Both the position numbers and the translations under genes were made by a program. From Pseudomonas japonica (GTDB taxonomy: Bacteria > Pseudomonadota > Gammaproteobacteria > Pseudomonadales > Pseudomonadaceae): a stretch of DNA of 64,000 bases. The first letter of the stretch is position 1, and every line of letters starts with the position of its first letter. This document shows positions 8,413-17,512 of this stretch, in pieces. The notes under the pieces were generated by a model. The model saw nothing but the letters and a program-made list of their open reading frames with translations. It did not search any database and had not been told where the DNA came from. Location: positions 1-64,000 of the forward strand of contig NZ_FZOL01000014.1 in assembly GCF_900188455.1 (NCBI RefSeq), in the 5' to 3' direction.

Positions 8413-8832
8413 TCAGCGGCGGCTGAAGAGCACCGCACAAGCGCTCTTCCACGCCTCATGCTGATACTTGTTGAGCACCGCCGGCGGGGTCAGGTCGTGC
8501 TTCTTGCTCTGCGCGGTGATGGTCTGCGGCGACACCAGGTGCACTTCGCAGCCGTCGAGCAGTTGCAGCAGGCCTTCCAGCTTGAAGGTCACCGGCCCGC
8601 CGGCGAAGTCGCCCTTCTTGCTGCGTTTCTTGATCGCCAGGTGAGTGATGCCGTGTTCGCCGACGAAAGCCCGGACACGGGCGGCGAAGTCGCGGACCTG
8701 GGCGGCGTCCTCGTCGTCGTCGAGGCCGATCTTCTTGATCGCCGTGGCCACATGCACCGGTTGCCCGGCGTCCAGGCTGGCCACCGCCAGCAGGGCTTCG
8801 CTGCCCTTGAGTTCGATACCGCAGATGATCAT
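8413..8832 (-). CDS. DUF3010 family protein
   Basis: A 139-residue soluble protein (MIICGIELKGSEALL at the start) that I recognise as DUF3010, a small family of unknown function with an RNase H/RuvC-like look (a CGIELKG strand followed by an ALLAVASLD strand). No catalytic claim can be made. It converges with the PAAR gene, with only 6 bp between the stops. Start at 8832 fits the conserved N-terminus; in-frame codons upstream run into the next gene. Confidence 0.75.
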   Translation of the reverse strand: MIICGIELKGSEALLAVASLDAGQPVHVATAIKKIGLDDDEDAAQVRDFAARVRAFVGEHGITHLAIKKRSKKGDFAGGPVTFKLEGLLQLLDGCEVHLVSPQTITAQSKKHDLTPPAVLNKYQHEAWKSACAVLFSRR

Positions 8833-8840
8833 GTGTTCGC

Positions 8841-9248
8841 TCAGTCGGAAGTCGGCAGGCCGAGGGATTGCAGGTATTCGGAGCGGTCGTCGTTGCGCTG
8901 CGCCAGGCAGGTGTTCTGCGCCGCTTCGAAGGCCTTGCCGGCGGCGATGTCGTAGGTCTCGACCTTGCAGTCGGCGTCGCGCAGCTGTTTCCAGATCGCC
9001 TCGGCGTCGCCCAGGCGCTTGCTCAGCTCGGCGATTTTCGCGCTCTTGCCGGCGTACTGCTCCTTGATGCGCTCCTGCAGGTCGGCGAAGGCGGCTTCCA
9101 GCTCGCGCTCGGAGGCGCTGCGGCTGTAGTGCGCGCACTCGTAGTTCTGCTGATCGGTTTCAACGTTGTCGCACGGCGTGCTTTCTTCTTCCGCGGCATG
9201 GGCGCCAACGGCCAGGGTAGCCAGCATCAGCCAGACCATCGATTTCAT
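8841..9248 (-). CDS. LprI-like (DUF1311) periplasmic protein
   Basis: A 135-residue secreted protein. Residues 1-18 (MKSMVWLMLATLAVGAHA) form a signal peptide with an AHA-AEE cleavage site. The mature part has the DUF1311/LprI signature: paired cysteines, YECAHYSRSASERELEAAF, a charged helix (DLQERIKEQYAGKSAKIAEL), and late Cys residues (DADCKVETYD, NTCLAQRNDD) likely to form disulfides. LprI-type proteins include lysozyme inhibitors, but most members are uncharacterised. Start 9248 was chosen because GGGAG lies 9 bases upstream; upstream ATGs at 9257 and 9272 overlap or precede that site. The gap to DUF3010 is 8 bp, so the two may be co-transcribed. Confidence 0.75.
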   Translation of the reverse strand: MKSMVWLMLATLAVGAHAAEEESTPCDNVETDQQNYECAHYSRSASERELEAAFADLQERIKEQYAGKSAKIAELSKRLGDAEAIWKQLRDADCKVETYDIAAGKAFEAAQNTCLAQRNDDRSEYLQSLGLPTSD

Positions 9249-9391
9249 CGAATTCATCTCCCAAAGGAACATGGGGCGGGATTCTCGCTCTTTGCCCAGG
9301 CAAAGAACAGGGTGGCTGGATGAAGGTTTTTTTCCGCCGCGGTGCGTGGCACGGCCCCCGGGGCGCCGGGGACCGTGGCCGCGGGCGAGCC

Positions 9392-10138
9392 TCAGAGGCT
9401 CAGGTGCGCCAGAAAACGGTTGGCGTTATCCCCCAGTTTGGTGATCACTGCTTCGCGCACCTGGCTGTAGGTCTGGGTGTTGAGCACCGAGGTCTGGGCG
9501 GCGCGGAAGATCTGCACCTCGTTGCTCTGGAAGGTGACGAACAGAATGCTGGTGTTGGAGGTATTGCGTATCACCTGCATGCAGTTCATCAACATGGTCA
9601 CGTCCCCTTCGGCGTTCTGCGTGCAGGGCATGATCTGGAAGGTGCCGACATTGCCTTTGTTGCAGTTGTCGAGAAACAGTTGCAGGGCATGCGGTTGCTT
9701 GCGCAGCGACTCGAAGGTGCGCCGCGCGAGGGGGGCGAACTCGGCACCGCCAACGACGCTGTCGATGATGTCCAGCGCCACGTCGTCCAGGGTGAACGCC
9801 TGGCGGTTCGGCTGGTAGCGCTGCATTTCGCTGTGCGACAGGGTCCAGCCGAGCTTGCCCAGGCCTTCGGTGTAGAAGTTGAACCACTTTTCGCGCTGCT
9901 TGGCCTTGTCGAAGCGCTTGCTGGCCGCCAGTTGCATCAGCAGGGTGCTGTTGAGCACGTCCTCGCGGGCCTGCTGACCGAGGCCGGAGACGAAGGACAC
10001 GAGGCTGTCGCCGAGCACCATGGCGCCGTCGGTCCGGCGGGTGCTGTTGTCCGACTGGGGGGGCGGGTTCTGCAGAAACGGCCGGTGGGCGGTATCCGGA
10101 AACTGCAGGGACGCGATGTAATCATGAACGTCGCTCAT
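9392..10138 (-). CDS. Hypothetical protein, unrecognised family
   Basis: A 248-residue protein I do not recognise. It starts MSDVHDYIASLQFPD, lacks a signal peptide and has no clear membrane helix. The N-terminal third is polar with Pro-rich FLQNPPPQSDNS. The middle is helical (KAKQREKWFNFYTEGLGKLGW). The C-terminal half looks like alternating strands (GTFQIMPCTQ, SILFVTFQSNEVQIF) ending KLGDNANRFLAHLSL. Codon use resembles neighbouring genes. It stands alone between a 143-bp gap and a 242-bp divergent promoter region shared with the dipeptidase-like gene. Start 10138 is the first ATG giving a compact protein; upstream extension enters the intergenic region. Confidence 0.7.
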   Translation of the reverse strand: MSDVHDYIASLQFPDTAHRPFLQNPPPQSDNSTRRTDGAMVLGDSLVSFVSGLGQQAREDVLNSTLLMQLAASKRFDKAKQREKWFNFYTEGLGKLGWTLSHSEMQRYQPNRQAFTLDDVALDIIDSVVGGAEFAPLARRTFESLRKQPHALQLFLDNCNKGNVGTFQIMPCTQNAEGDVTMLMNCMQVIRNTSNTSILFVTFQSNEVQIFRAAQTSVLNTQTYSQVREAVITKLGDNANRFLAHLSL

Positions 10139-10256
10139 GGGGTGACTCCTGTCGTGGTGGAAAGCCTGCGAAACTAGCGAAATCCCCGGCGCATGGCAGG
10201 CGGACGGGCTTCCTCGCCCGCCCTGGCACTCCGTCGTGCAGCCCTTTGTCGTCCTT

Positions 10257-10283
10257 TGACGCTTTCGGCAATTCCCCTGTCGT
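10257..10283 (+). promoter_or_regulatory. Candidate AraC-family (GbdR-like) half-site pair
   Basis: TGACGC at 10257 and TGTCGT at 10278 are spaced 21 bp start to start, about 100 bp before the dipeptidase-like gene. The same kind of pair occurs before gbcA/gbcB, glyA and fdhA. Direct repeats two helical turns apart are typical of AraC-family binding. Identity of the regulator is inferred; its gene is not in the window. Confidence 0.5.
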
Positions 10284-10380
10284 TTTTGCGTCGGGGCGAC
10301 AATCACCCGAGGCATATGCTGACCTCCAATAGCGCCGGCAGACGATTCGGCGCCGGAATGCCAATAAAGGGGACTGCCTG

Positions 10381-11358
<978 letters not shown>

Positions 11359-11361
11359 ATA

Positions 11362-11490
11362 CCTCTGGAGCCTCGCGAGCACGCCGATAGCTGCGTCAGG
11401 TCCTCACGATAAGCTCGCCGTACCTCGGTACTGTCTCGCTTATCGTTCCGGTCCTTCCTTGCTCTCGACGCGCTCGCGAGCCTCCAGAGG
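11362..11490. repeat. Long nested inverted repeat
   Basis: Outer arms 11362-11380 and 11472-11490 pair at 18 of 19 positions (CCTCTGGAG and CCTCCAGAGG ends). An inner pair ACGATAAGC (11406-11414) / GCTTATCGT (11438-11446) is perfect over 9 bp. Together they would fold most of the 214-bp gap between the dipeptidase-like gene and the DUF5943 gene. No run of T follows, so it is not a classical terminator. It could be a mobile palindromic repeat or an mRNA processing/stability element. Confidence 0.6.
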
Positions 11491-11572
11491 CATTCACAGC
11501 GGCTTTTTATCAAAGAGCAAAGCCAAAGCGGCTTTGCAGCTCGAATATCTAAATTTCTGGAGTTGAGTTTCC

Positions 11573-12103
11573 ATGGCCAAGATCGCCCCGCAATTGCCAA
11601 TCGAAGTCGACAGCGAGACCGGTGTCTGGACCAGCGACGCCCTGCCGATGCTGTACGTACCGCGGCATTTCTTCGTCAACAACCACATGGGCATCGAGGA
11701 AGTGCTGGGCGCCGAAGCCTACGCCGAGATCCTCTACAAGGCCGGCTACAAGTCCGCCTGGCACTGGTGCGAGAAGGAAGCCGAATGCCACGGCCTGGAA
11801 GGCGTGGCGGTGTTCGAGCACTACATGAAGCGCCTGTCCCAGCGCGGCTGGGGCCTGTTCAAGATCCAGGACATCGACCTCGACCAGGGCACCGCCAGCG
11901 TCAAGCTGGAGCACTCGGCGTTCGTCTACGTCTACGGCAAGGTCGGGCGCAAGGTCGACTACATGTTCACCGGCTGGTTCGCCGGGGCCATGGACCAGAT
12001 CCTCGCCGCCCGCGGCAGCAAGATCCGCACCGTCGCCGAGCAGGTCTACGGCGGTTCCGAAGAAGGCCACGACGACGGCCTGTTCATCGTCAAGCCGCTG
12101 TAA
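11573..12103 (+). CDS. DUF5943 protein of the dgc cluster (PA5397-like)
   Basis: A 176-residue cytoplasmic protein (MAKIAPQLPIEVDSETGVW) directly before dgcA, the same place as PA5397 in P. aeruginosa. The N-terminal part (MLYVPRHFFVNNHMGIEEVLG) and the later DYMFTGWFAGAMDQIL, HDDGLFIVKPL segments resemble the small V4R/4-vinyl-reductase fold, a ligand-sensing or accessory domain; I give this fold only tentatively. No enzyme motif is visible. The 17-bp gap to dgcA indicates co-transcription. A role as an accessory factor for dimethylglycine demethylation is inference from conserved neighbourhood. Confidence 0.75.
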   Translation: MAKIAPQLPIEVDSETGVWTSDALPMLYVPRHFFVNNHMGIEEVLGAEAYAEILYKAGYKSAWHWCEKEAECHGLEGVAVFEHYMKRLSQRGWGLFKIQDIDLDQGTASVKLEHSAFVYVYGKVGRKVDYMFTGWFAGAMDQILAARGSKIRTVAEQVYGGSEEGHDDGLFIVKPL

Positions 12104-12120
12104 GTCGAGGAGCCCGCGCC

Positions 12121-14181
12121 ATGGCGTTCGAAGCTATGTTCCAGCCGATCCAGATCGGCAAACTGACCATCCGCAACCGCGTGCTGAGTACCGCGCACGC
12201 CGAGGTCTATGCCACCGACGGCGGCATGACCACCGAGCGCTATGTGAAGTACTACGAGGAGAAGGCCAAGGGCGGTATCGGCCTGGCCATCTGCGGTGGT
12301 TCTTCCGTGGTCGCCATCGACAGCCCGCAGCAGTGGTGGTCGTCGGTGAACCTGTCCACCGACCGCATCATCCCGCACTTCCAGAACCTCGCCGACGCCA
12401 TGCACAAGCATGGCGCCAAGATCATGATCCAGATTACCCACATGGGCCGTCGCTCGCGTTGGGACGGCTACCACTGGCCGACCCTGATGTCGCCGTCCGG
12501 CATCCGCGAACCGGTGCACCGTGCCACCTGCAAGACCATCGAGCCGGAGGAGATCTGGCGGGTGATCGGCAACTACGCGCAAGCGGCACGTCGCGCGAAG
12601 GAAGGCGGCCTGGACGGCGTCGAGCTGTCGGCCGTGCACCAGCACATGATCGACCAGTTCTGGAGCCCGCGGGTCAACAAGCGTACCGACGAATGGGGCG
12701 GCACCTTCGAAGGCCGCATGAAGTTCGGCCTGGAAGTGCTCAAGGCGGTGCGCGCCGAGGTCGGCCCTGACTTCTGCGTCGGCATGCGTATCTGCGGTGA
12801 CGAATTCCACCCCGATGGCCTCAGCCACGAGGACATGAAGGAAATCGCCAAGTACTACGATGCCACCGGCATGGTCGACTTCTTCGGCGTGATCGGCTCG
12901 GGTTGCGACACCCACAACACCCTGGCCAACGTGATTCCCAACATGAGCTACCCGCCGGAGCCGTTCCTGCACCTGGCGGCGGGCATCAAGGAAGTGGTCA
13001 AGGCCCCGGTGCTGCACGCGCAGAACATCAAGGACCCGAACCAGGCCACGCGCATTCTCGAAGGCGGCTATGTCGACATGGTCGGCATGACCCGCGCGCA
13101 CATCGCCGACCCGCACCTGATCGCCAAGATCAAGATGGGCCAGGTCGACCAGATCAAGCAGTGCGTCGGTGCCAACTACTGCATCGACCGTCAGTACCAG
13201 GGCCTGGATGTGCTGTGCATCCAGAATGCCGCGACCTCCCGTGAATACATGGGCGTGCCGCACATCATCGAGAAATCCACCGGCGCCAAGCGCAAGGTGG
13301 TGATCGTCGGTGCCGGCCCGGCCGGCATGGAAGCGGCGCGGGTCGCCGCCGAACGTGGGCACGACGTGACCCTGTTCGAGAAGAAGGAACAGATCGGCGG
13401 GCAGATCACCATCGCCGCCAAGGCGCCGCAGCGCGACCAGATCGCCGGTATCACCCGCTGGTACCAGCTGGAGCTGGCACGCCTGAAGGTCGACCTGCGC
13501 CTGGGCACCGCCGCCGACGCCGCGACCATCATGGACCTGCGTCCGGACATCGTCGTACTGGCGGTGGGCGGGCATCCGTTCATGGAGCAGAACGAGCACT
13601 GGGGTGCCGCCGAAGGGCTGGTGGTGAGCAGCTGGGACGTGCTCGACGGCAAGGTCGCGCCGGGCAAGAACGTGCTGGTCTACGACACCATCTGCGAGTT
13701 CACCGGCATGTCGGTGGCCGACTTCATCGCCGACAAGGGCAGCCAGGTGGAGATCGTCACCGACGACATCAAGCCGGGCGTGGCCATCGGTGGTACGTCG
13801 TTCCCGACCTACTACCGCAGCATGTACCCCAAGGAAGTGATCATGACCGGCGACCTGATGCTGGAAAAGGTCTACCGCGAGGGCGACAAGCTGGTTGCCG
13901 TGCTGGAGAACGAATACACCGGGGCCAAGGAAGAGCGGGTGGTCGACCAGGTGGTGATCGAGAACGGCGTGCGGCCTGACGAGGCGCTGTACTACGCGCT
14001 CAAGGACGGTTCGCGGAACAAGGGCCAGATCGATGTCGAGGCGCTGTTCGCCATCCAGCCGCAGCCGATCCTCGGCCAGGCGGGCGAGGGCTACCTGCTG
14101 TACCGCATCGGCGACTGCGTGGCGCAGCGCAACACCCATGCGGCGATCTATGACGCCTTGCGGCTGTGCAAGGACTTCTGA
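12121..14181 (+). CDS. dgcA: Dimethylglycine demethylation protein DgcA (NADH:flavin oxidoreductase family)
   Basis: With DgcB, converts dimethylglycine to sarcosine. The 686-residue protein has the trimethylamine-dehydrogenase layout: an N-terminal old-yellow-enzyme TIM barrel (FQPIQIGKLTIRNR, residues 7-20; HMGRRSRWDGYHWP near 111), an iron-sulfur loop, and a C-terminal FAD/NAD(P)-type Rossmann domain (VVIVGAGPAGMEAARVAA from about 394). The iron-sulfur loop has Cys348, Cys354 and Cys366, but the position of the second cysteine in relatives is Ala351. Start ATG 12121 gives the usual length; longer openings run through the preceding gene. Electrons are expected to pass to DgcB and the adjacent ETF pair. 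Confidence 0.93.
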   Translation: MAFEAMFQPIQIGKLTIRNRVLSTAHAEVYATDGGMTTERYVKYYEEKAKGGIGLAICGGSSVVAIDSPQQWWSSVNLSTDRIIPHFQNLADAMHKHGAKIMIQITHMGRRSRWDGYHWPTLMSPSGIREPVHRATCKTIEPEEIWRVIGNYAQAARRAKEGGLDGVELSAVHQHMIDQFWSPRVNKRTDEWGGTFEGRMKFGLEVLKAVRAEVGPDFCVGMRICGDEFHPDGLSHEDMKEIAKYYDATGMVDFFGVIGSGCDTHNTLANVIPNMSYPPEPFLHLAAGIKEVVKAPVLHAQNIKDPNQATRILEGGYVDMVGMTRAHIADPHLIAKIKMGQVDQIKQCVGANYCIDRQYQGLDVLCIQNAATSREYMGVPHIIEKSTGAKRKVVIVGAGPAGMEAARVAAERGHDVTLFEKKEQIGGQITIAAKAPQRDQIAGITRWYQLELARLKVDLRLGTAADAATIMDLRPDIVVLAVGGHPFMEQNEHWGAAEGLVVSSWDVLDGKVAPGKNVLVYDTICEFTGMSVADFIADKGSQVEIVTDDIKPGVAIGGTSFPTYYRSMYPKEVIMTGDLMLEKVYREGDKLVAVLENEYTGAKEERVVDQVVIENGVRPDEALYYALKDGSRNKGQIDVEALFAIQPQPILGQAGEGYLLYRIGDCVAQRNTHAAIYDALRLCKDF

Positions 14182-14186
14182 TCGCA

Positions 14187-14296
14187 GGGGGCTGCTGCGC
14201 AGCCCTTCGCAGGCAAGCCAGCTCCTACGGGAGCAGGCATTGCGCCTCCACCGTAGGAGCGTGGCTTGCCCGCGAAGGACCGCAAAGCGGTCCCGG
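14187..14296. repeat. REP pair (REPIN-like)
   Basis: Two oppositely oriented Pseudomonas REP copies (GGCAAGCCAGCTCCTAC and GTAGGAGCGTGGCTTGCC cores, each with a gcGAAGGnccGC hairpin arm) between dgcA and dgcB. They may damp or stabilise the transcript between these operon genes. Confidence 0.8.
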
Positions 14297-14327
14297 TGCC
14301 CAACGAAACACCTAATGGGAGCTTCCC

Positions 14328-16274
14328 ATGCTGAACCTTATCCTCCCCATCCTGCTGTTCGCCGCCCTCGGCCTGGCCGTGCTCGGCGCCGTGCGGCGCG
14401 TGCGCATGTGGCGCCAGGGCCGGCCGTCGCCGGTCAATCTGCTGGCCGGCCTGCTGGCCATGCCGCGGCGCTACCTGGTCGACCTCCACCATGTGGTGGA
14501 ACGCGACAAGTACATGTCGAAAACCCACGTGGCCACCGCCGGCGGCTTCGTGCTCTCCGCCGTGCTGGCCATCGTCGTGCACGGTTTCGGCCTGCGCAGC
14601 CAGATCCTCGGCTACGCTCTGCTGGCCGCCACCGTGCTGATGTTCTGTGGTGCGCTGTTCGTCTTCAAGCGACGCCTGAACCCACCCTCGCGCCTGTCCA
14701 AAGGCCCGTGGATGCGCCTGCCGAAAAGCCTGCTGGTGTTCTCCGCGACCTTCTTCATCGCCACCCTGCCCGTCGCCGGCATCCTCCCCGAGGGCTTCGG
14801 CGGCTGGTTCCTCGTCGCCCTGCTGGGCCTGGGCGTGGTCTGGGGCGTGTCCGAGCTGTTCCTCGGCATGACCTGGGGCGGGCCGATGAAACACGCCTTC
14901 GCCGGGGCCCTGCACCTGGCCTGGCACCGCCGCGCCGAACGCTTCGGCGGCGGTCGTTCCACCGGTCTCAAGCCGCTCGACCTGGAAGACCGTTCGGCAC
15001 CGCTGGGCGTGGAAAAACCCAAGGATTTCACCTGGAACCAACTGCTCGGTTTCGACGCCTGCGTGCAGTGCGGCAAATGCGAAGCCATGTGCCCGGCGTT
15101 CGCCGCCGGCCAGCCGCTGAACCCGAAGAAACTCATCCAGGACATGGTCATCGGCCTCGCCGGCGGCACCGACGCGCAGTTCGCCGGCAGCCCCTACCCC
15201 GGCAAGCCGATCGGCGAGCATGGCGGCCATCCGCACCAGCCGATCGTCAACGGCCTGGTCGATGCCGAGACCCTGTGGTCGTGCACCACCTGCCGCGCCT
15301 GCGTCGAGGAATGCCCGATGATGATCGAGCACGTCGATGCCATCGTCGACATGCGCCGCCACCTGACCCTGGAAAAGGGCGCCACGCCGAACAAGGGCGC
15401 GGAAGTCCTCGACAACCTGATCGCCACCGACAACCCCGGCGGTTTCAACCCCGGCGGACGGATGAACTGGGCCGCCGACCTGAACCTGAAAGTGCTGTCC
15501 GAGGTGAAGTCCACCGAGGTGCTGTTCTGGGTCGGCGACGGCGCCTTCGACATGCGCAACCAGCGCACCCTGCGCGCCTTCGTCAAGGTGCTGAAAGCCT
15601 CCGGCGTCGACTTCGCCGTGCTCGGCCTGGAAGAGCGCGACAGCGGCGACGTGGCCCGGCGCCTGGGTGACGAAGCCACCTTCCAGACCCTGGCCAAGCG
15701 CAATATCCAGACCCTCGGCAAGTACCGCTTCCAGCGCATCGTCACCTGCGACCCGCACAGCTTCCATGTGTTGAAGAACGAGTACGGCGCCTTCGGCGGC
15801 GAGTACCTGGTGCAGCACCACAGCACCTGGATCGCCGAGCTGCTCGACGCCGGCAAGCTGAACCTCGACGCGCACAAGGGCGGCAGCGTGACCTATCACG
15901 ACCCGTGCTACCTGGGCCGCTACAACGGCGAATACGAGGCGCCGCGCCAGGTGCTGCGCGCCCTCGGCATCGAGGTCAAGGAGATGGAGCGTTCCGGCTT
16001 CCGCTCGCGCTGCTGCGGCGGTGGCGGCGGCGCGCCGATCACCGACATTCCTGGCAAGCAGCGCATTCCCGACATGCGCATGGAGGACATCCGCGAGACT
16101 GGCGCCGAACTGGTGGCGGTGGGTTGTCCACAGTGCACGGCGATGCTCGAAGGTGTCGTCGAACCGCGTCCGCTGATCAAGGACCTGGCCGAACTGGTGG
16201 CCGACGCCCTGCTGGAAACCCCGGCGGCGAGCAAGCCGGCCACGAGCAAACGTGAACCCGCGGAGGTGCACTGA
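14328..16274 (+). CDS. dgcB: Dimethylglycine demethylation protein DgcB (membrane Fe-S oxidoreductase)
   Basis: Electron-transfer partner of DgcA, 648 residues. N-terminal membrane helices (residues about 2-22, 68-85, 90-110, 137-155, 160-180) are followed by a ferredoxin domain with two 4Fe-4S motifs: Cys245-x2-Cys248-x2-Cys251-x3-Cys255 and Cys319-x2-Cys322-x2-Cys325-x3-Cys329. The C-terminal half has the CCG-domain pattern of heterodisulfide-reductase-like proteins (DPCYLGRYNGEYEAPR, SRCCGGGGGAP, GCPQCTAML). It probably takes electrons from flavin/ETF to the quinone pool. Its stop overlaps the next start (TGATG). Confidence 0.92.
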   Translation: MLNLILPILLFAALGLAVLGAVRRVRMWRQGRPSPVNLLAGLLAMPRRYLVDLHHVVERDKYMSKTHVATAGGFVLSAVLAIVVHGFGLRSQILGYALLAATVLMFCGALFVFKRRLNPPSRLSKGPWMRLPKSLLVFSATFFIATLPVAGILPEGFGGWFLVALLGLGVVWGVSELFLGMTWGGPMKHAFAGALHLAWHRRAERFGGGRSTGLKPLDLEDRSAPLGVEKPKDFTWNQLLGFDACVQCGKCEAMCPAFAAGQPLNPKKLIQDMVIGLAGGTDAQFAGSPYPGKPIGEHGGHPHQPIVNGLVDAETLWSCTTCRACVEECPMMIEHVDAIVDMRRHLTLEKGATPNKGAEVLDNLIATDNPGGFNPGGRMNWAADLNLKVLSEVKSTEVLFWVGDGAFDMRNQRTLRAFVKVLKASGVDFAVLGLEERDSGDVARRLGDEATFQTLAKRNIQTLGKYRFQRIVTCDPHSFHVLKNEYGAFGGEYLVQHHSTWIAELLDAGKLNLDAHKGGSVTYHDPCYLGRYNGEYEAPRQVLRALGIEVKEMERSGFRSRCCGGGGGAPITDIPGKQRIPDMRMEDIRETGAELVAVGCPQCTAMLEGVVEPRPLIKDLAELVADALLETPAASKPATSKREPAEVH

Positions 16275-17497
16275 TGAGTGACATTATTCGCCGCGACCCG
16301 CGTGCCGAATGGATCGCGCGCAACCGCCTGCACCCGCTGCACGCGGCCATGCAGGTACAGCAGGACAGCTGGATGGGCCCCAACGGGGTGATCCGCAAGA
16401 ACCCCCACACGGTGGGCTTCATCGGCCCCAACGGGATCAAGCGCATCGACCGCAGCGGCGCCCAGCAGGGTGGCAGCAGCGGCAAGCGCAGCGCGGCGGC
16501 CGAGGTGCAACTGCCGCTGCACCAGGTGCCGGCGCCGGCGTTCTACATCGCCGTGGTCCCGGACATGGTCGGCGGTCGCCTGAGCAGCCACGACCGCGAC
16601 CTGCTCGGCCTGGCCCATAGCCTCGCCGGCAGCGACGGCGCGGTACTCGCCGTGGTGTTTGGCGAGCACAAGGAAAGCAACTTCGCCGGCAATGGCGTCG
16701 ACCGCCTGTTGCTGATCGACGGCGAGCAGTTCCAGGGTTATGCACCGGAGCAGCGCGTCCAGGGCCTGCGCGCTGTGGATAACCAGTTTTCCCCACGCCA
16801 CTGGCTGCTGCCAGACAGTCGCACCGGTGGTGGCGAGCTGGGCCGGCGGTTCGCCGCGACCCTGGGCGAGCGTCCGGCGACGCGGGTCTGGCAGATCAAG
16901 GACGGTCTCAGCAGCGGCCGCGCCGGTGCTGGCCAGCAAGACCTGGTACGCAACCTGCCGCGCTTGATCCTGGCCGCCGCCGAGTGCGCCGACCCGGTCA
17001 GCGAAACCCGTCACGAAGCGCTGCCGGTGGAGTTGTCCACAGGCGTGGCGCGCAGCCTGTCGCGCATCGAGGACCTCGGCCCGGTGGCTGTGGACCCGGC
17101 CGCCATCGCGATGGCCGAATCCGAGTTCATCGTCTCCGGTGGCAACGGCGTCAAGGACTGGGAGCTGTTCCACCGCGCCACCGCGGCCCTCGGCGCCACC
17201 GAAGGCGCCTCGCGGGTGGCGGTGGACGACGGCTTCATGCCGCGCAACCGCCAGGTCGGCGCCACCGGTACCTGGGTGACCGCGCGGGTCTACGTGGCGG
17301 TGGGCATTTCCGGGGCGATCCAGCACCTGCAGGGCATCGGTGCCTGCGACAAGGTGGTGGCGATCAACATGGACCCCGGTTGCGACATGATCAAACGCGC
17401 CGATCTCTCGGTGATCGGCGACAGCGCGGCGATCCTGCAGGCGCTGATCGAGGCTGTGGACAACTTCCGCAACGCCGCCAGACGCGATGCGGCATAA
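16274..17497 (+). CDS. etfA: Electron transfer flavoprotein alpha subunit, dgc-associated
   Basis: A 407-residue ETF alpha-like protein. The N-terminus (residues 1-85) is an extension with MDRAQ-free, basic composition (RAEWIARNRLHPLHAAMQ), longer than in ordinary ETF. The C-terminal FAD domain is typical: GGNGVKDWELF, then NRQVGATGTWVTARVYVAVGISGAIQHLQG and VAINMDPGCDMIKRADLSVIGD. Works as a heterodimer with the following subunit to move electrons from DgcA/DgcB-type demethylation. Position matches PA5400. It contains a DnaA-box-like 9-mer in the coding sequence at 16774-16782. Confidence 0.88.
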   Translation: MSDIIRRDPRAEWIARNRLHPLHAAMQVQQDSWMGPNGVIRKNPHTVGFIGPNGIKRIDRSGAQQGGSSGKRSAAAEVQLPLHQVPAPAFYIAVVPDMVGGRLSSHDRDLLGLAHSLAGSDGAVLAVVFGEHKESNFAGNGVDRLLLIDGEQFQGYAPEQRVQGLRAVDNQFSPRHWLLPDSRTGGGELGRRFAATLGERPATRVWQIKDGLSSGRAGAGQQDLVRNLPRLILAAAECADPVSETRHEALPVELSTGVARSLSRIEDLGPVAVDPAAIAMAESEFIVSGGNGVKDWELFHRATAALGATEGASRVAVDDGFMPRNRQVGATGTWVTARVYVAVGISGAIQHLQGIGACDKVVAINMDPGCDMIKRADLSVIGDSAAILQALIEAVDNFRNAARRDAA

Positions 17498-17512
17498 GGG
17501 CAGGGGACAAGC

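Noticed and set aside
9349..9378. GC hairpin near the end of the unknown gene at 9392 as a terminator
   Set aside because: No T run on the minus strand after the stem; evidence too weak to list.
12046..14139. 697-codon minus-strand frame opposite dgcA
   Set aside because: Antisense shadow of a clearly identified gene with low-complexity reversed composition.
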